The notes below the pieces were generated by a model that was not told the DNA's origin, ran no database searches, and saw only the letters and a list, made by a program, of their open reading frames with translations. 64,000 nt of DNA from Salinisphaera sp040361255 (GTDB lineage Bacteria; Pseudomonadota; Gammaproteobacteria; Nevskiales; Salinisphaeraceae), in NCBI RefSeq assembly GCF_040361255.1, contig NZ_APNG01000014.1:55098-119097 (forward strand), given 5' to 3'. Numbering within the stretch: the stretch's first letter is position 1; each line of letters opens with the position of its first letter. Positions 36,377 to 45,570 of this stretch are shown in pieces. Made by a program: the position numbers and the translations under genes.

Positions 36377-36823
36377 TTGAGCCTCAAAGCCCTGCTACAG
36401 GACGACATGAAATCCGCCATGCGCACGCGCGACAAGGAACGTCTTGCCGTAATTCGCATGCTCATGGCCGCGGTCAAACAGCGCGAAGTCGACGAGCGTG
36501 AAGAACTCTCGGATGCCGACGTGCTGGCGGTCATAGAGAAGATGCTCAAACAACGCCGCGATGCCGAACAGCAGTATCGCGAGGCCAACCGACCGGAACT
36601 CGCCGATGCCGAGGCCGCCGAGATCGCGGTGCTCGAAAATTACCTGCCCGCCCAGCTGTCCGAGGCCGAAATCGATCAAGCCATCGATAACGCCATCGCC
36701 GAAAGCCAGGCGCAGTCGATGCGCGACATGGGCAAGGTCATGGGCGTACTCAAGCCGCGCCTGCAAGGCCAGGCCGATATGGCCGTGGTCAGCCAACGGC
36801 TCAAGACCCGGCTGCAACAGTAG
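36377..36823 (+). CDS. GatB/YqeY-domain protein
   Basis: A 148-residue helical protein. The start is the TTG at 36377, supported by an AGGAGA Shine-Dalgarno six bases upstream and by the family N-terminus SLKALLQDDMKSAMRTRDKE. Further conserved parts are RLAVIRMLMAAVKQREVDER, EIAVLENYLPAQLSEAEI and MGKVMGVLKPRLQGQADM. YqeY resembles the tRNA-binding tail of GatB, and its role is unknown. Its place between rpsU and dnaG is usual in pseudomonads and relatives. Confidence 0.9.
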   Translation: MSLKALLQDDMKSAMRTRDKERLAVIRMLMAAVKQREVDEREELSDADVLAVIEKMLKQRRDAEQQYREANRPELADAEAAEIAVLENYLPAQLSEAEIDQAIDNAIAESQAQSMRDMGKVMGVLKPRLQGQADMAVVSQRLKTRLQQ

Positions 36824-37086
36824 TAACGTCGCCCTAAGCGCTGGCGCGACAACACCGCGCGCCAGCGCAGATCGCTCGTGTCGGTCGTGCTTTGGCGATC
36901 GGCGCTCGCCCCCGCCCGGCTGAAAGCGCAGGGGTGAATCCTTGTTCCGCGCAGTCGTTCTCGATCGCGGTATCGCACGGTGTTGACGATCAGCCGCGTC
37001 GACCGGCTGTCTTGTTACTCGATGGTTCGTGGCCACGTTTTGCCTGGCAGGTATCATCATCGAGGTCAGTGGAGGTCTTGGCTGCC

Positions 37087-38850
37087 ATGGCGCGCATCCC
37101 ACAGGATTTCATCGATCAGTTGCTGGCGCGCACGGATATCGTGGCGCTGATCGACGCGCGTGTGCCGCTCAAGAAATCCGGCGCGGAATTCGCGGCCTGC
37201 TGCCCGTTTCACGACGAAAAAACGCCGTCTTTCACCGTCTCGCCGAACAAGCAGTTCTATCACTGCTTCGGCTGCGGCGCCCACGGCACGGCGATCAGTT
37301 TTCTCATGGAATACGATCGCCTCGAGTTCCGTGACGCGGTCGATGTCCTGGCACAGAACGCGGGCCTGGAAATTCCGCAGGAAGCCCAGGCCAGTGCACC
37401 TTCCGGGCCGCCGCGCGACCCGCTGTTCGATGCCATGGCCCGGGCCGATCGCTTCTATCAGAACCAGCTGCGCCGCAATCCGCAGGTGATCGACTATCTC
37501 AAGGGCCGCGGCGTGTCCGGTGCCATGGCCAAGCAATACGGGCTGGGGTTTGCGCCCGACAGCTGGGATGCGCTTACCCGCGAACTGCGCGACGCTGGCG
37601 CTGGCGAACAGGCCGGGCTGCTGATCGCGCGCGACAACGGCGGCTTTTTCGACCGCTTTCGCAACCGGCTGATGTTTCCGATCCGCGATACGCGCGGGCG
37701 CACGATCGCCTTCGGCGGCCGCACCCTGGGCGACGACAAGGCCAAGTACCTGAACTCGCCGGAAACGCCGCTGTTTCATAAGTCCGACCATATGTACGGA
37801 CTGTTCGAAGCACGCCAGGCAATGCGCGATCTGCCGCGGCTACTGGTCGTGGAAGGCTATATGGATGTCATCGCCCTGGCCCAGCACGGCTTCGCCAACA
37901 CGGTCGCCACGCTCGGTACCGCCACTACGGCATCGCATCTGACCACGCTGTTTCGGCATACAGAGGAAGTGGTTTTCTGTTTCGACGGGGACGCCGCCGG
38001 GGTGCGCGCAGCGCGCAAGGCACTCGATCAGAGTCTGCCGGTGATGCGCGGCACGCGCCGAGTCCGGTTTTTGTTCGTGCCCGAAGGCGAGGATCCGGAT
38101 TCCATGGTGCGCGCTGCGGATGGCATTCAGCGCTTTCAGGCGGCTATCGAAGCCGCGCGACCTGCCTCCGCGGTGTTGATCGACGCGCTCACCGACGGTT
38201 TGTCGCTGGATTCGCCCGATGGACGCGCCACGCTCATCGAAAAGGCGCGCTCCTATGTCAACGCGCTGCCGCCAGACGCGTTTCGTGCCGAGCTGATCGG
38301 CGAACTCGCCGGGCTTGCGCGTTTGCCCGCCGACGATTTACGCACCTTGTATGCACGCACACCTTCAACGACAGGCACAACAGTCGATAAAGGCTCTAGA
38401 CAAACGAAGACACGAGTGACGCCGGTCAGCCGCGCCTTGAGCCTTTTGTTTGCCGACAGCCGTCTCGCCGAGCGCGTGCCCGATACCCTTGCTCTGCGCG
38501 AAGCGGATACACCGGGGGCAACGATTCTCGCCGAGGCGATTGAGTTTTTCGCACAGACCCCAAACGTATCGGTATCGCAGTGGTTGGAACGCTACCGCGA
38601 ACACCGGTTTTTCGACCGGCTACAGGAACTGGCAGCGACAACGCCGCCGGGCGATTCTGACAGCCGAGCGCAGGAGTTCGATGAAACGGTTGCACGACTG
38701 GGTTCGAATACCGCATCGCTGGCCTCATTGCGCCAGCGCTACGACGAACTCGTTGCCCAACAGAACCGCGGCCCGCTGGATGCAGCAGCCGCCCATGAGT
38801 TGCAGCAGATACATCAGCAGCTCAGACGTTATCGCCAACGCACCGGTTAG
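37087..38850 (+). CDS. dnaG: DNA primase
   Basis: Synthesises RNA primers at the replication fork. The 587-residue protein begins ARIPQDFIDQLLARTDIVAL, and the CHC2 zinc finger has ligands Cys39, His42, Cys60 and Cys63 (CCPFHDEKTPSF ... YHCFGCGAHG). The RNA polymerase core and TOPRIM domain follow (VVEGYMDVIALAQHG; CFDGDAAGVRAARKAL), and the C-terminal third would be the DnaB-binding domain. The ATG at 37087 is chosen because it aligns with the family; the frame is open 195 bases upstream. Confidence 0.95.
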   Translation: MARIPQDFIDQLLARTDIVALIDARVPLKKSGAEFAACCPFHDEKTPSFTVSPNKQFYHCFGCGAHGTAISFLMEYDRLEFRDAVDVLAQNAGLEIPQEAQASAPSGPPRDPLFDAMARADRFYQNQLRRNPQVIDYLKGRGVSGAMAKQYGLGFAPDSWDALTRELRDAGAGEQAGLLIARDNGGFFDRFRNRLMFPIRDTRGRTIAFGGRTLGDDKAKYLNSPETPLFHKSDHMYGLFEARQAMRDLPRLLVVEGYMDVIALAQHGFANTVATLGTATTASHLTTLFRHTEEVVFCFDGDAAGVRAARKALDQSLPVMRGTRRVRFLFVPEGEDPDSMVRAADGIQRFQAAIEAARPASAVLIDALTDGLSLDSPDGRATLIEKARSYVNALPPDAFRAELIGELAGLARLPADDLRTLYARTPSTTGTTVDKGSRQTKTRVTPVSRALSLLFADSRLAERVPDTLALREADTPGATILAEAIEFFAQTPNVSVSQWLERYREHRFFDRLQELAATTPPGDSDSRAQEFDETVARLGSNTASLASLRQRYDELVAQQNRGPLDAAAAHELQQIHQQLRRYRQRTG

Positions 38851-38964
38851 AACAATGCCGGCCACCGGTTTTGAAAGTCGCTGTCAACGCCTCGACTTGT
38901 TATCATGGCCGGTTATCGCAGCGTTCGCCACGCCCCACGAGCCCAACATACGCAGCAAAAACAC

Positions 38965-40770
38965 ATGAGCAAAGACAAGAAATCGCAGCTTCGTCTATTG
39001 ATTGCCCACGGCAAGCAAAAAGGCTATCTGACCTATGCCGAGGTCAACGATACGCTGCCCGACGATATCGTCGATCCCGAACAGATCGAAGATATCGTCA
39101 ACATGATCAGTGACATGGGCATCACGGTGCATGAGTCCGCACCGGAAGATGACAGCCTGCTGATGAACGAAAACACCGTCAACGAAGACGATGACGACGA
39201 CGCCGAGGAAGCCGCGGCGACGTTGGCGGCACTGGACCCGCAGTTCGGTCGCACCACCGATCCGGTGCGCATGTACATGCGCGAAATGGGCACGGTCGAA
39301 CTGCTCGACCGCCAGGGCGAAATCCGTATCGCCAAGCGTATCGAGGAAGGGCTGGCCGAGATGATGTTCTCGCTGGCCTATTTCCCGGCCACCACGGGCC
39401 GCCTGCTTGAGCTGTGGAGCCAGGTCGAAGCCGACGACAAGCGCCTGACCGACGTACTGGTGGGTTTTGTCGACCCCGACACCGGCGACCCGGTGGTCAA
39501 CGAGGACGAATCCGCCGAGAACGACGACGACGACGAAGGCTCGGCGCCGGCCAACGATGGCCCGGACCCGGAAGAAGCCAAAGCCCAGTTCGAACAGCTC
39601 AAGCGTCTGCACGAAGCGGCGGTCGCTACGCTCGACAAGCACGGCCGCGAGCACGAGGCCACGGAAGAAGCGCTCAACGCGCTCGCCACGCATTTCATGC
39701 GTTTCAAGCTGGTGCCCAAGACCGCGGACGATCTGACCCTGCAGCTGCGTACGACCATGCTCGATATTCGCAGCATCGAACGCGAAATGCTGGCGATCTG
39801 CGTGACCGAGGCCGGCATGCCGCGGCGCGATTTCGTGCGTCAGCTGCCGGATAACCTGACCAGCGAAGTGTGGCTGGACAAGCTCATCCGCGCCAAGCGT
39901 CGTTATTCGTCGACCATCGCCGGCCGTCGTGAAGACCTCGTGCGTGCGCAAGGCCGGATTCGCGAGATCGAGGCCGAAAACGGGCTCAACGTCAATCACA
40001 TCAAGGAAATCAACCGCAAGATGTCGATTGGCGAAGCCAAGGCCCGCCGCGCGAAAAAGGAAATGGTCGAGGCCAACCTGCGTCTGGTGATCTCGATTGC
40101 CAAGAAATACACCAACCGCGGCCTGCAGTTCCTGGACCTGATTCAGGAAGGCAACATCGGCCTGATGAAAGCCGTCGACAAGTTCGAATACCGTCGCGGC
40201 TACAAGTTCTCGACCTATGCAACGTGGTGGATTCGTCAGGCCATCACCCGCTCGATCGCCGATCAGGCGCGCACCATCCGTATTCCGGTGCACATGATCG
40301 AAACGATCAACAAACTCAACCGCATTTCCCGCCAGATGCTCCAGGAAATGGGCCGCGAGGCCACGCCGGAAGAACTGGCCGAGCGTATGGAGATGCCGGA
40401 AGAAAAGGTGCGCAAGGTCCTCAAGATCGCCAAGGAACCGATCTCCATGGAGACGCCCATCGGCGACGACGAGGATTCGCATCTGGGCGACTTCATCGAG
40501 GACGTCAACGCGGTCGCCCCGGACGATTCCGCCTCCGGCGAATCGCTGCGTGAAGCCACGCACAACACCCTGGCCAGCCTCACCCCGCGCGAGGCCAAGG
40601 TACTGCGCATGCGCTTCGGTATCGACATGAACACCGACCACACCCTCGAGGAAGTCGGCAAGCAGTTCGATGTCACCCGTGAGCGTATCCGTCAGATCGA
40701 AGCCAAGGCCCTGCGCAAGCTGCGCCATCCCTCGCGGGCCACGTTCCTGAAGAGCTTCCTGGACGAATAA
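38965..40770 (+). CDS. rpoD: RNA polymerase sigma-70 factor RpoD
   Basis: Primary sigma factor, 601 residues. Region 1.1 (SQLRLLIAHGKQKGYLTYAE), region 1.2 (DPVRMYMREMGTVELLDRQG), an acidic non-conserved insert around 160-200, regions 2.1-2.4 (NLRLVISIAKKYTNRGLQFL; GYKFSTYATWWIRQAITRSI), region 3 and region 4.2 (DVTRERIRQIEAKALRKLRH) are all visible. Last gene of the macromolecular synthesis operon. The ATG at 38965 lies within a longer open frame and is the family start. Confidence 0.97.
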   Translation: MSKDKKSQLRLLIAHGKQKGYLTYAEVNDTLPDDIVDPEQIEDIVNMISDMGITVHESAPEDDSLLMNENTVNEDDDDDAEEAAATLAALDPQFGRTTDPVRMYMREMGTVELLDRQGEIRIAKRIEEGLAEMMFSLAYFPATTGRLLELWSQVEADDKRLTDVLVGFVDPDTGDPVVNEDESAENDDDDEGSAPANDGPDPEEAKAQFEQLKRLHEAAVATLDKHGREHEATEEALNALATHFMRFKLVPKTADDLTLQLRTTMLDIRSIEREMLAICVTEAGMPRRDFVRQLPDNLTSEVWLDKLIRAKRRYSSTIAGRREDLVRAQGRIREIEAENGLNVNHIKEINRKMSIGEAKARRAKKEMVEANLRLVISIAKKYTNRGLQFLDLIQEGNIGLMKAVDKFEYRRGYKFSTYATWWIRQAITRSIADQARTIRIPVHMIETINKLNRISRQMLQEMGREATPEELAERMEMPEEKVRKVLKIAKEPISMETPIGDDEDSHLGDFIEDVNAVAPDDSASGESLREATHNTLASLTPREAKVLRMRFGIDMNTDHTLEEVGKQFDVTRERIRQIEAKALRKLRHPSRATFLKSFLDE

Positions 40771-40782
40771 CGAGCCATCGTT

Positions 40783-40816
40783 CGGGCGCGCTGCCTGCCT
40801 CTGCACGGCGCGCCCG
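40783..40816 (+). terminator. GC-rich hairpin after rpoD, possible terminator
   Basis: Perfect 9-bp inverted repeat CGGGCGCGC (40783-40791) / GCGCGCCCG (40808-40816), 13 bases after the rpoD stop. It is not followed by a T-run, so it may only stabilise the 3' end or be a weak terminator. Confidence 0.4.
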
Positions 40817-40929
40817 GCTTCGTCCGTACGGTATGCAAACCGCCTAGCGGGCCACACGCCGGGCAGGTCATCGGAACCGGGCACGCTGTCTAGCCGTGCC
40901 CTTGATGCCATCGAACGTATGGACAACGC

Positions 40930-41619
40930 ATGGCTTTTATTCGGATCGCAAAGCCGGACGTCGCCTGTCGCCTGACCGTCGGCCTTGCGTTGTGGCTACT
41001 CGCCCTGCCCGTGAGCTGGTGCGCCACCCTGGATGTACGCGTAACCGACCCGCAAGACCGGCCGCTGTCCAACGCCGTGGTCACCGTAGACTGGCCGAAT
41101 GCACCCGCGCCGGATCCGAATCCAAGCCCGGCGGTGATGCGTCAGCGCGATATGACGTTCGTTCCGCACGTGCTGGCGATTCCGGTGAACACCAGCGTGT
41201 TGTTCCCCAACCACGACAACACCCGCCATCACGTCTACTCGTTTTCCAACGCCAAGACGTTCGACATCAAACTGTATGTTGGCTTGCCCGAGCGGCCGAT
41301 CCTGTTCGACAAGACCGGGGTCGTCACCTTGGGCTGCAATATTCATGATTCGATGCATGCATTCATCGTGGTCAGCGATGCGCCGCGCATGGCGGTGACC
41401 AACGCTGACGGACAGGTACGCTTTGCCGACGTGCCAGCCCGCGCACGTACGCTACGTATCTGGCATGAATGGCTCAATATCGGTGACGGGGGTGTAATTC
41501 GGCGACTTGCGGCCGATACCGACTCTATAACCGTCGATATCGAGATATCGCCACCGCCTGCGCCCCCGCCAAACGAATCCATGTCACTGCAACAGCGATT
41601 CGATCGGATTGCCCAATGA
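40930..41619 (+). CDS. Exported cupredoxin-like protein (methylamine-utilisation type)
   Basis: A 229-residue periplasmic protein with a signal peptide ending near residue 31. The core is a plastocyanin-like copper site: PNHDNTRHHVYSFSNAKTF supplies a His (100 or 101), and LGCNIHDSMHAF supplies Cys136, His139 and Met142, the order expected of a type 1 copper centre. A short beta-domain follows, ending in a proline-rich tail. Annotated relatives are often called methylamine utilisation proteins, without evidence for that function. It overlaps the next gene by four bases and heads a four-gene operon. Confidence 0.85.
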   Translation: MAFIRIAKPDVACRLTVGLALWLLALPVSWCATLDVRVTDPQDRPLSNAVVTVDWPNAPAPDPNPSPAVMRQRDMTFVPHVLAIPVNTSVLFPNHDNTRHHVYSFSNAKTFDIKLYVGLPERPILFDKTGVVTLGCNIHDSMHAFIVVSDAPRMAVTNADGQVRFADVPARARTLRIWHEWLNIGDGGVIRRLAADTDSITVDIEISPPPAPPPNESMSLQQRFDRIAQ

Positions 41620-43943
41620 CACTGCGTCCGCGCACGTTCCGAAATCAGCTGATGATCGCGCTGCTCGGTTTTGTGCTCCTGGCCGAACTGAGCGTGACGA
41701 TCGCGATTTTGCATCGCACCTACAACCAGCGCGTGCATCAAGCCCACGATACGTTGGCGGTGGCCAACCGCGTGCTCGAGCGTGTGCTCGATCTGCGCGC
41801 CGAACAGCTGTTGGCCACAGTCAGCATTCTTGCCTCGGATTACGGTTTCAAATCGGCGACCGCCACCCAGGACGAACCCACCCAGCGCACCGTACTGCGC
41901 AATTTCGGCAGCCGTGCGCATGCCGATCTGGCCACCCTGGCCACGCCCGCCGGCGAGCTGGTCACGCGCGTGCCACGGACCCAGCCCGACACCAGTAACG
42001 AGCCGTTTCGCAGTGTGCTCGACCGCGCGCGCCGGCTGGGCAGTGCCAGCGGCCTGGTCATGGTGGACGAGCGCCCCTACCAATATGTCATCGCGCCCGT
42101 GAACGCACCGCGGCTGATCGCCTGGGTCGGCATGGGGTTTCTGGTGGACGCCGAAATCGCCCGTAATGTGGCGAGCGTAACCGGCGTAAATGTCGATTTC
42201 ATCGTACGCGAAGGCGAACACGAGCTGTTTTCGACCGGCCCGCAGAACCAGGACGGCGATGTCGCCGTCGACGCCAGCGACGCCTTCTTGAGCGAGCGAC
42301 ATACGCTATTCGATGCCGATGGCCGTCAGCTCGATGTGGCCCTGTCGCTGTCGCGCCAGACCGTACTTTCGCCCTACTACGACCTGGCCAGCAGTCTCAC
42401 ACTCGTGTTTCTGATTACGATCGGGTTCAGTGTAGTGGTGGCCATCGCGCTGGCGCGCCGGCTGAGCCAGCCCGTGCGCGAACTCAGCGAATTCGCGGAA
42501 TCCGTAGCGGCCGGTCACTACCACGAGACGCCGGGCGCCCAGGGCATCGGCGAATTCGACATCCTGAGCGATGCACTCAATGACATGCAGATCGCGGTGC
42601 GCCAGCGTGAAAATCGTATCCGTCACCAGGCCACGCACGACGGGCTGACCGGGCTGCTCAACCGCAACGCCGTTCGCGATGTGCTCTATCAGCAGATGAA
42701 CGACGGCGACCGGGTGACGTTGATCCGTATCGCCGTGCACGGGTTTTCACGTATCAATAGCGCGCTGGGCTACAAGCTCGGCGACGAAGTGCTTAAAACG
42801 GTCGCAGGCCGCTTCAAGAATGCCTGCACCATGGCACATACGCTCGGGCGTATCGAAGGCAACGATTTTCTCGCGCTCATCGACTGCGACGCCGACGATG
42901 AGGAGCTTCACGGGCTCATCGAGCATATCCGGGCCAAGGTCGAACAGCCGCTGTATCTCCAGCATACGTCGATCCAGCTGCTGCTCGACGTCGGCGTCGT
43001 GCGTATTCCCGAACACGCCGACGATATCGAATCCGCCTGGCGGCGTACGGTTATCGCACGCGATGCATCGCGCCAGCGCCGTTGTGCGACATTTTTTTAC
43101 CAGCCCGGCATGGACGAAGCGCACCAGCGCGAACTCGCGATCATTCAGGGTATCGCCCCCGGTATCAAGAACGGCGAAATGTCGCTGGTCTACCAACCCA
43201 AGATGGCGCTCGCCAACGCCGAAATCGTACAGGCGGAAGCACTGGCACGCTGGAACCATCCAACGCTCGGGTCGATCGCACCCGACGAATTCATTCGCCT
43301 GGCCGAGCGCTCCGGCCAGATCCGGCTTGTCACCGAATGGGTGGTTCAGCAGGTCTGCCGTGATCTGGCCTACTGGCAGTCGAAAGGCCTGCATCTGGGT
43401 GTGGCCATCAACCTGTCGGCCGACGAGATCGCCCAGAGCGAACTGGAAAGCACCCTGACCCCGTTGCTGGAACAATGCCTCGGCAACGAACGCATCACCC
43501 TGGAAGTCACTGAAAGCGCGCTGCTGCGTGAACCCCAGACGGCGCTGCAGAACCTACGCGCGCTGCAAAGCCGTGGCGCGCGTATCTCGGTCGACGATTT
43601 CGGCACCGGTTACTCGTCGCTGGCCCAGCTCAAGCGTCTCGCCCCCGACGAACTCAAGATCGACAAATCCTTCGTGCTCGGGCTCGCCGAGACGCCGGCC
43701 GATCAGTTCATCGTCGACCTCATCATCGATCTCGGCCACAAGCTCGGCCTGGAGGTGGTCGCGGAAGGCATCGAAAACGCGGCCTCCTGGCGTTATCTGC
43801 TGCACCGCGGTGCCGATCTCATTCAAGGCTATTTCCTGTCGCGGCCGATGACCGCCGAAGCCATGGTGGGCTGGCTCGAAGATCACGATGCCGATCGCTC
43901 GCGCTGGCGCGCACAAACCGATACCCGACAAACGCAGCAATGA
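41616..43943 (+). CDS. Membrane GGDEF(degenerate)-EAL c-di-GMP phosphodiesterase
   Basis: A 775-residue signalling protein. A membrane helix at 10-32 is followed by a periplasmic CACHE-like sensor (about 35-250), a second helix (SLTLVFLITIGFSVVVAIAL), HAMP, a GGDEF domain and an EAL domain. The GGDEF active-site motif is replaced by EGNDF at 414-418, so cyclase activity is unlikely. The EAL domain keeps Glu541-Ala542-Leu543 (QAEALARWNHP), DDFGTGYSSLAQL and VVAEGIEN, so c-di-GMP hydrolysis is likely. Overlaps of four bases with both neighbours couple it to the cupredoxin and DUF3034 genes, suggesting the sensor responds to the same signal. Confidence 0.9.
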   Translation: MTLRPRTFRNQLMIALLGFVLLAELSVTIAILHRTYNQRVHQAHDTLAVANRVLERVLDLRAEQLLATVSILASDYGFKSATATQDEPTQRTVLRNFGSRAHADLATLATPAGELVTRVPRTQPDTSNEPFRSVLDRARRLGSASGLVMVDERPYQYVIAPVNAPRLIAWVGMGFLVDAEIARNVASVTGVNVDFIVREGEHELFSTGPQNQDGDVAVDASDAFLSERHTLFDADGRQLDVALSLSRQTVLSPYYDLASSLTLVFLITIGFSVVVAIALARRLSQPVRELSEFAESVAAGHYHETPGAQGIGEFDILSDALNDMQIAVRQRENRIRHQATHDGLTGLLNRNAVRDVLYQQMNDGDRVTLIRIAVHGFSRINSALGYKLGDEVLKTVAGRFKNACTMAHTLGRIEGNDFLALIDCDADDEELHGLIEHIRAKVEQPLYLQHTSIQLLLDVGVVRIPEHADDIESAWRRTVIARDASRQRRCATFFYQPGMDEAHQRELAIIQGIAPGIKNGEMSLVYQPKMALANAEIVQAEALARWNHPTLGSIAPDEFIRLAERSGQIRLVTEWVVQQVCRDLAYWQSKGLHLGVAINLSADEIAQSELESTLTPLLEQCLGNERITLEVTESALLREPQTALQNLRALQSRGARISVDDFGTGYSSLAQLKRLAPDELKIDKSFVLGLAETPADQFIVDLIIDLGHKLGLEVVAEGIENAASWRYLLHRGADLIQGYFLSRPMTAEAMVGWLEDHDADRSRWRAQTDTRQTQQ

Positions 43944-44800
43944 AACCGCAATCCCGGCGCTACCGATACGGCACCGCCTGGGCCGGCCTGTTGTTGCTGA
44001 CCAGCACCCTGTTGGCCGAAGCTGCGGGCAGCCGTCTATGGGGCAGCGGCGGTGTCACCAACGTCAACGGCGCCGCCGGCGGCGGCATCACCACCTGGGC
44101 GGTGCTCAACGGCTATGCCAGCACAGACGAAGCCAGCGTCAACCTCGCCACCGCCACCGCCCGCGTCGACGATTTTGACCTGCAAACGGTGAGCGTCGGT
44201 TTCAATTGGGCCAATCGCCTAGCGGTGACCGTTGCCTACAACCGACTCAAGGTCAAACCGCTGGCCGCGGATATCCGCCAGCAAACCCTCGGCCTCAAAC
44301 TACGGCTGGCCGGCGAAGCACTCTACGACCGTTTCGGCCAGTACAGCATCGGGCTGCAATACACGCACAACGCCGATTTCGGCATACCGGCGCTGCTGGG
44401 CGCGCGCGACAATCACGGCGTGGATGTCTATTTCGCGGCCAGCAAGGTATTTCTTGCCGCCATCGCCGATCGCAACGTCATCGTCAACGCTACCGCGCGT
44501 GCGACCCGGGCCAATCAACTCGGCCTGCTCGGCTTCGGCAGCGCCCACGACAACCGGTATGAACTGGTCGGCGAATTCGGCGTCGGCCTGTTTCTGGATC
44601 GCCGTTGGCTTGTGGGCGCCGAATATCGCCAGAAACCGGACAAGCTCGATACGGTCGCCGAAGACGACTGGAAAACGCTGTATCTGGTCTATGTACCGAC
44701 ACGAGAACTCGCGCTGACGCTGGCCTATGTCGATCTCGGGCAGGTCGCCGGATTCGACAACCAGAACGGCTATTTCCTGTCGCTACAGACCGGCTTCTAG
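43940..44800 (+). CDS. DUF3034 outer-membrane beta-barrel protein
   Basis: A 286-residue exported protein. After a signal peptide (to about residue 29) comes GSRLWGSGGVTNVNGAAGGG, a typical DUF3034 start. Alternating polar/hydrophobic strands run to a C-terminal Phe (YFLSLQTGF), the usual signature of an outer-membrane barrel recognised by BamA. Function unknown. It is co-translated with the EAL gene (ATGA) and lies one base before the truncated haemoglobin gene. Confidence 0.85.
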   Translation: MKPQSRRYRYGTAWAGLLLLTSTLLAEAAGSRLWGSGGVTNVNGAAGGGITTWAVLNGYASTDEASVNLATATARVDDFDLQTVSVGFNWANRLAVTVAYNRLKVKPLAADIRQQTLGLKLRLAGEALYDRFGQYSIGLQYTHNADFGIPALLGARDNHGVDVYFAASKVFLAAIADRNVIVNATARATRANQLGLLGFGSAHDNRYELVGEFGVGLFLDRRWLVGAEYRQKPDKLDTVAEDDWKTLYLVYVPTRELALTLAYVDLGQVAGFDNQNGYFLSLQTGF

Positions 44801-44801
44801 C

Positions 44802-45331
44802 ATGTCCGTGCGCTACCGACTCATGCCGGTTTTCCTACCGCTTGTCATCCTGCTGGGCGCCTGCCTGAGCGGTTGCCAGGCCCGCCCGGCGCCCGACCGC
44901 AGCCTGTATGTCGCCCTTGGCGAACGCGACGGCATCGCCGAACTCACTGAAACGCTGTTGCTGACCATCGCCGCCGATCGGCGCATTGCCGGCGATTTCC
45001 GGCGCGTGGATATCCAGCGGCTGCATCGTATGCTCACCGACTATATTTGTGCCGTGGCCGACGGGCCCTGCCAATACACCGGCGACAGCATGCGCGATGT
45101 CCATCGCGGCCAGCAGATCAGCAGTGCCGACTTCAACGCGCTGGTGGAGGATCTCGTACTTTCGATGGAAGAACGCGGGTTATCCACCGCCACTCAGAAT
45201 CGCCTACTGGCTCGGCTTGCCCCCGATCGGCGCGAGATCGTCGACATTGCGCCCCCACCCACACCCGAACTTCGCCAACTCATCCTTGGCGACCTACCGC
45301 TATACCGATATAGTGCTCCCCGCAATGTACG

Positions 45332-45341
<10 letters not shown>
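44802..45341 (+). CDS. Group 1 truncated haemoglobin, lipoprotein-anchored
   Basis: A 179-residue protein. The N-terminal membrane segment ends in a lipobox (LSGC, Cys25), so the globin is probably tethered to the envelope rather than free in the cytoplasm. The globin core is recognisable from LYVALGERDGIAELTETLL, the distal-helix region RIAGDFRRVDIQRLHRMLTD and the proximal histidine His101 in MRDVHRGQQISSADFNALV. Truncated haemoglobins bind O2 or NO or sense redox ligands. The start at 44802 directly follows the DUF3034 stop. The last 10 bases, including the stop codon, lie inside the tRNA-Ile2 gene. Confidence 0.85.
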
Positions 45342-45408
<67 letters not shown>

Positions 45409-45454
45409 TTTAACTCAAGCAATTACGTCGAACTTAAATATAAAGTTCTGACCT

Positions 45455-45473
45455 AAGTAGACGCCAAGTAGAC
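45455..45473 (+). repeat. Two AAGTAGAC direct repeats 11 bp apart
   Basis: AAGTAGAC occurs at 45455-45462 and 45466-45473, one helical turn apart, about 50 bases inside the left end of the islet. Spacing and position fit arm-type integrase or excisionase binding sites, but that role is inferred. Confidence 0.4.
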
Positions 45474-45486
45474 ACTGTATAAAGCA

Positions 45487-45525
45487 AACGCTCTAATTGT
45501 GGTCGCTAGCGTTCTCAACTAAGAT
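45487..45525 (+). promoter_or_regulatory. Candidate promoter/operator of the islet genes
   Basis: TTGTGG (45497-45502), a 17-base spacer and TAAGAT (45520-45525) lie 45 bases before the first islet gene. An inverted repeat AACGCT (45487-45492) / AGCGTT (45508-45513) straddles the -35 box and could be an operator. Supported only by pattern. Confidence 0.35.
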
Positions 45526-45570
45526 TGACTACCAAGCTTATCGTTACAGCGTAGTTGCAGAGGCAATACC

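Noticed and set aside
38995..40926. 643-codon open frame antisense to rpoD
   Set aside because: Shadow of rpoD; no recognisable domain, no ribosome-binding site, and complete overlap with an unmistakable sigma-70 gene.
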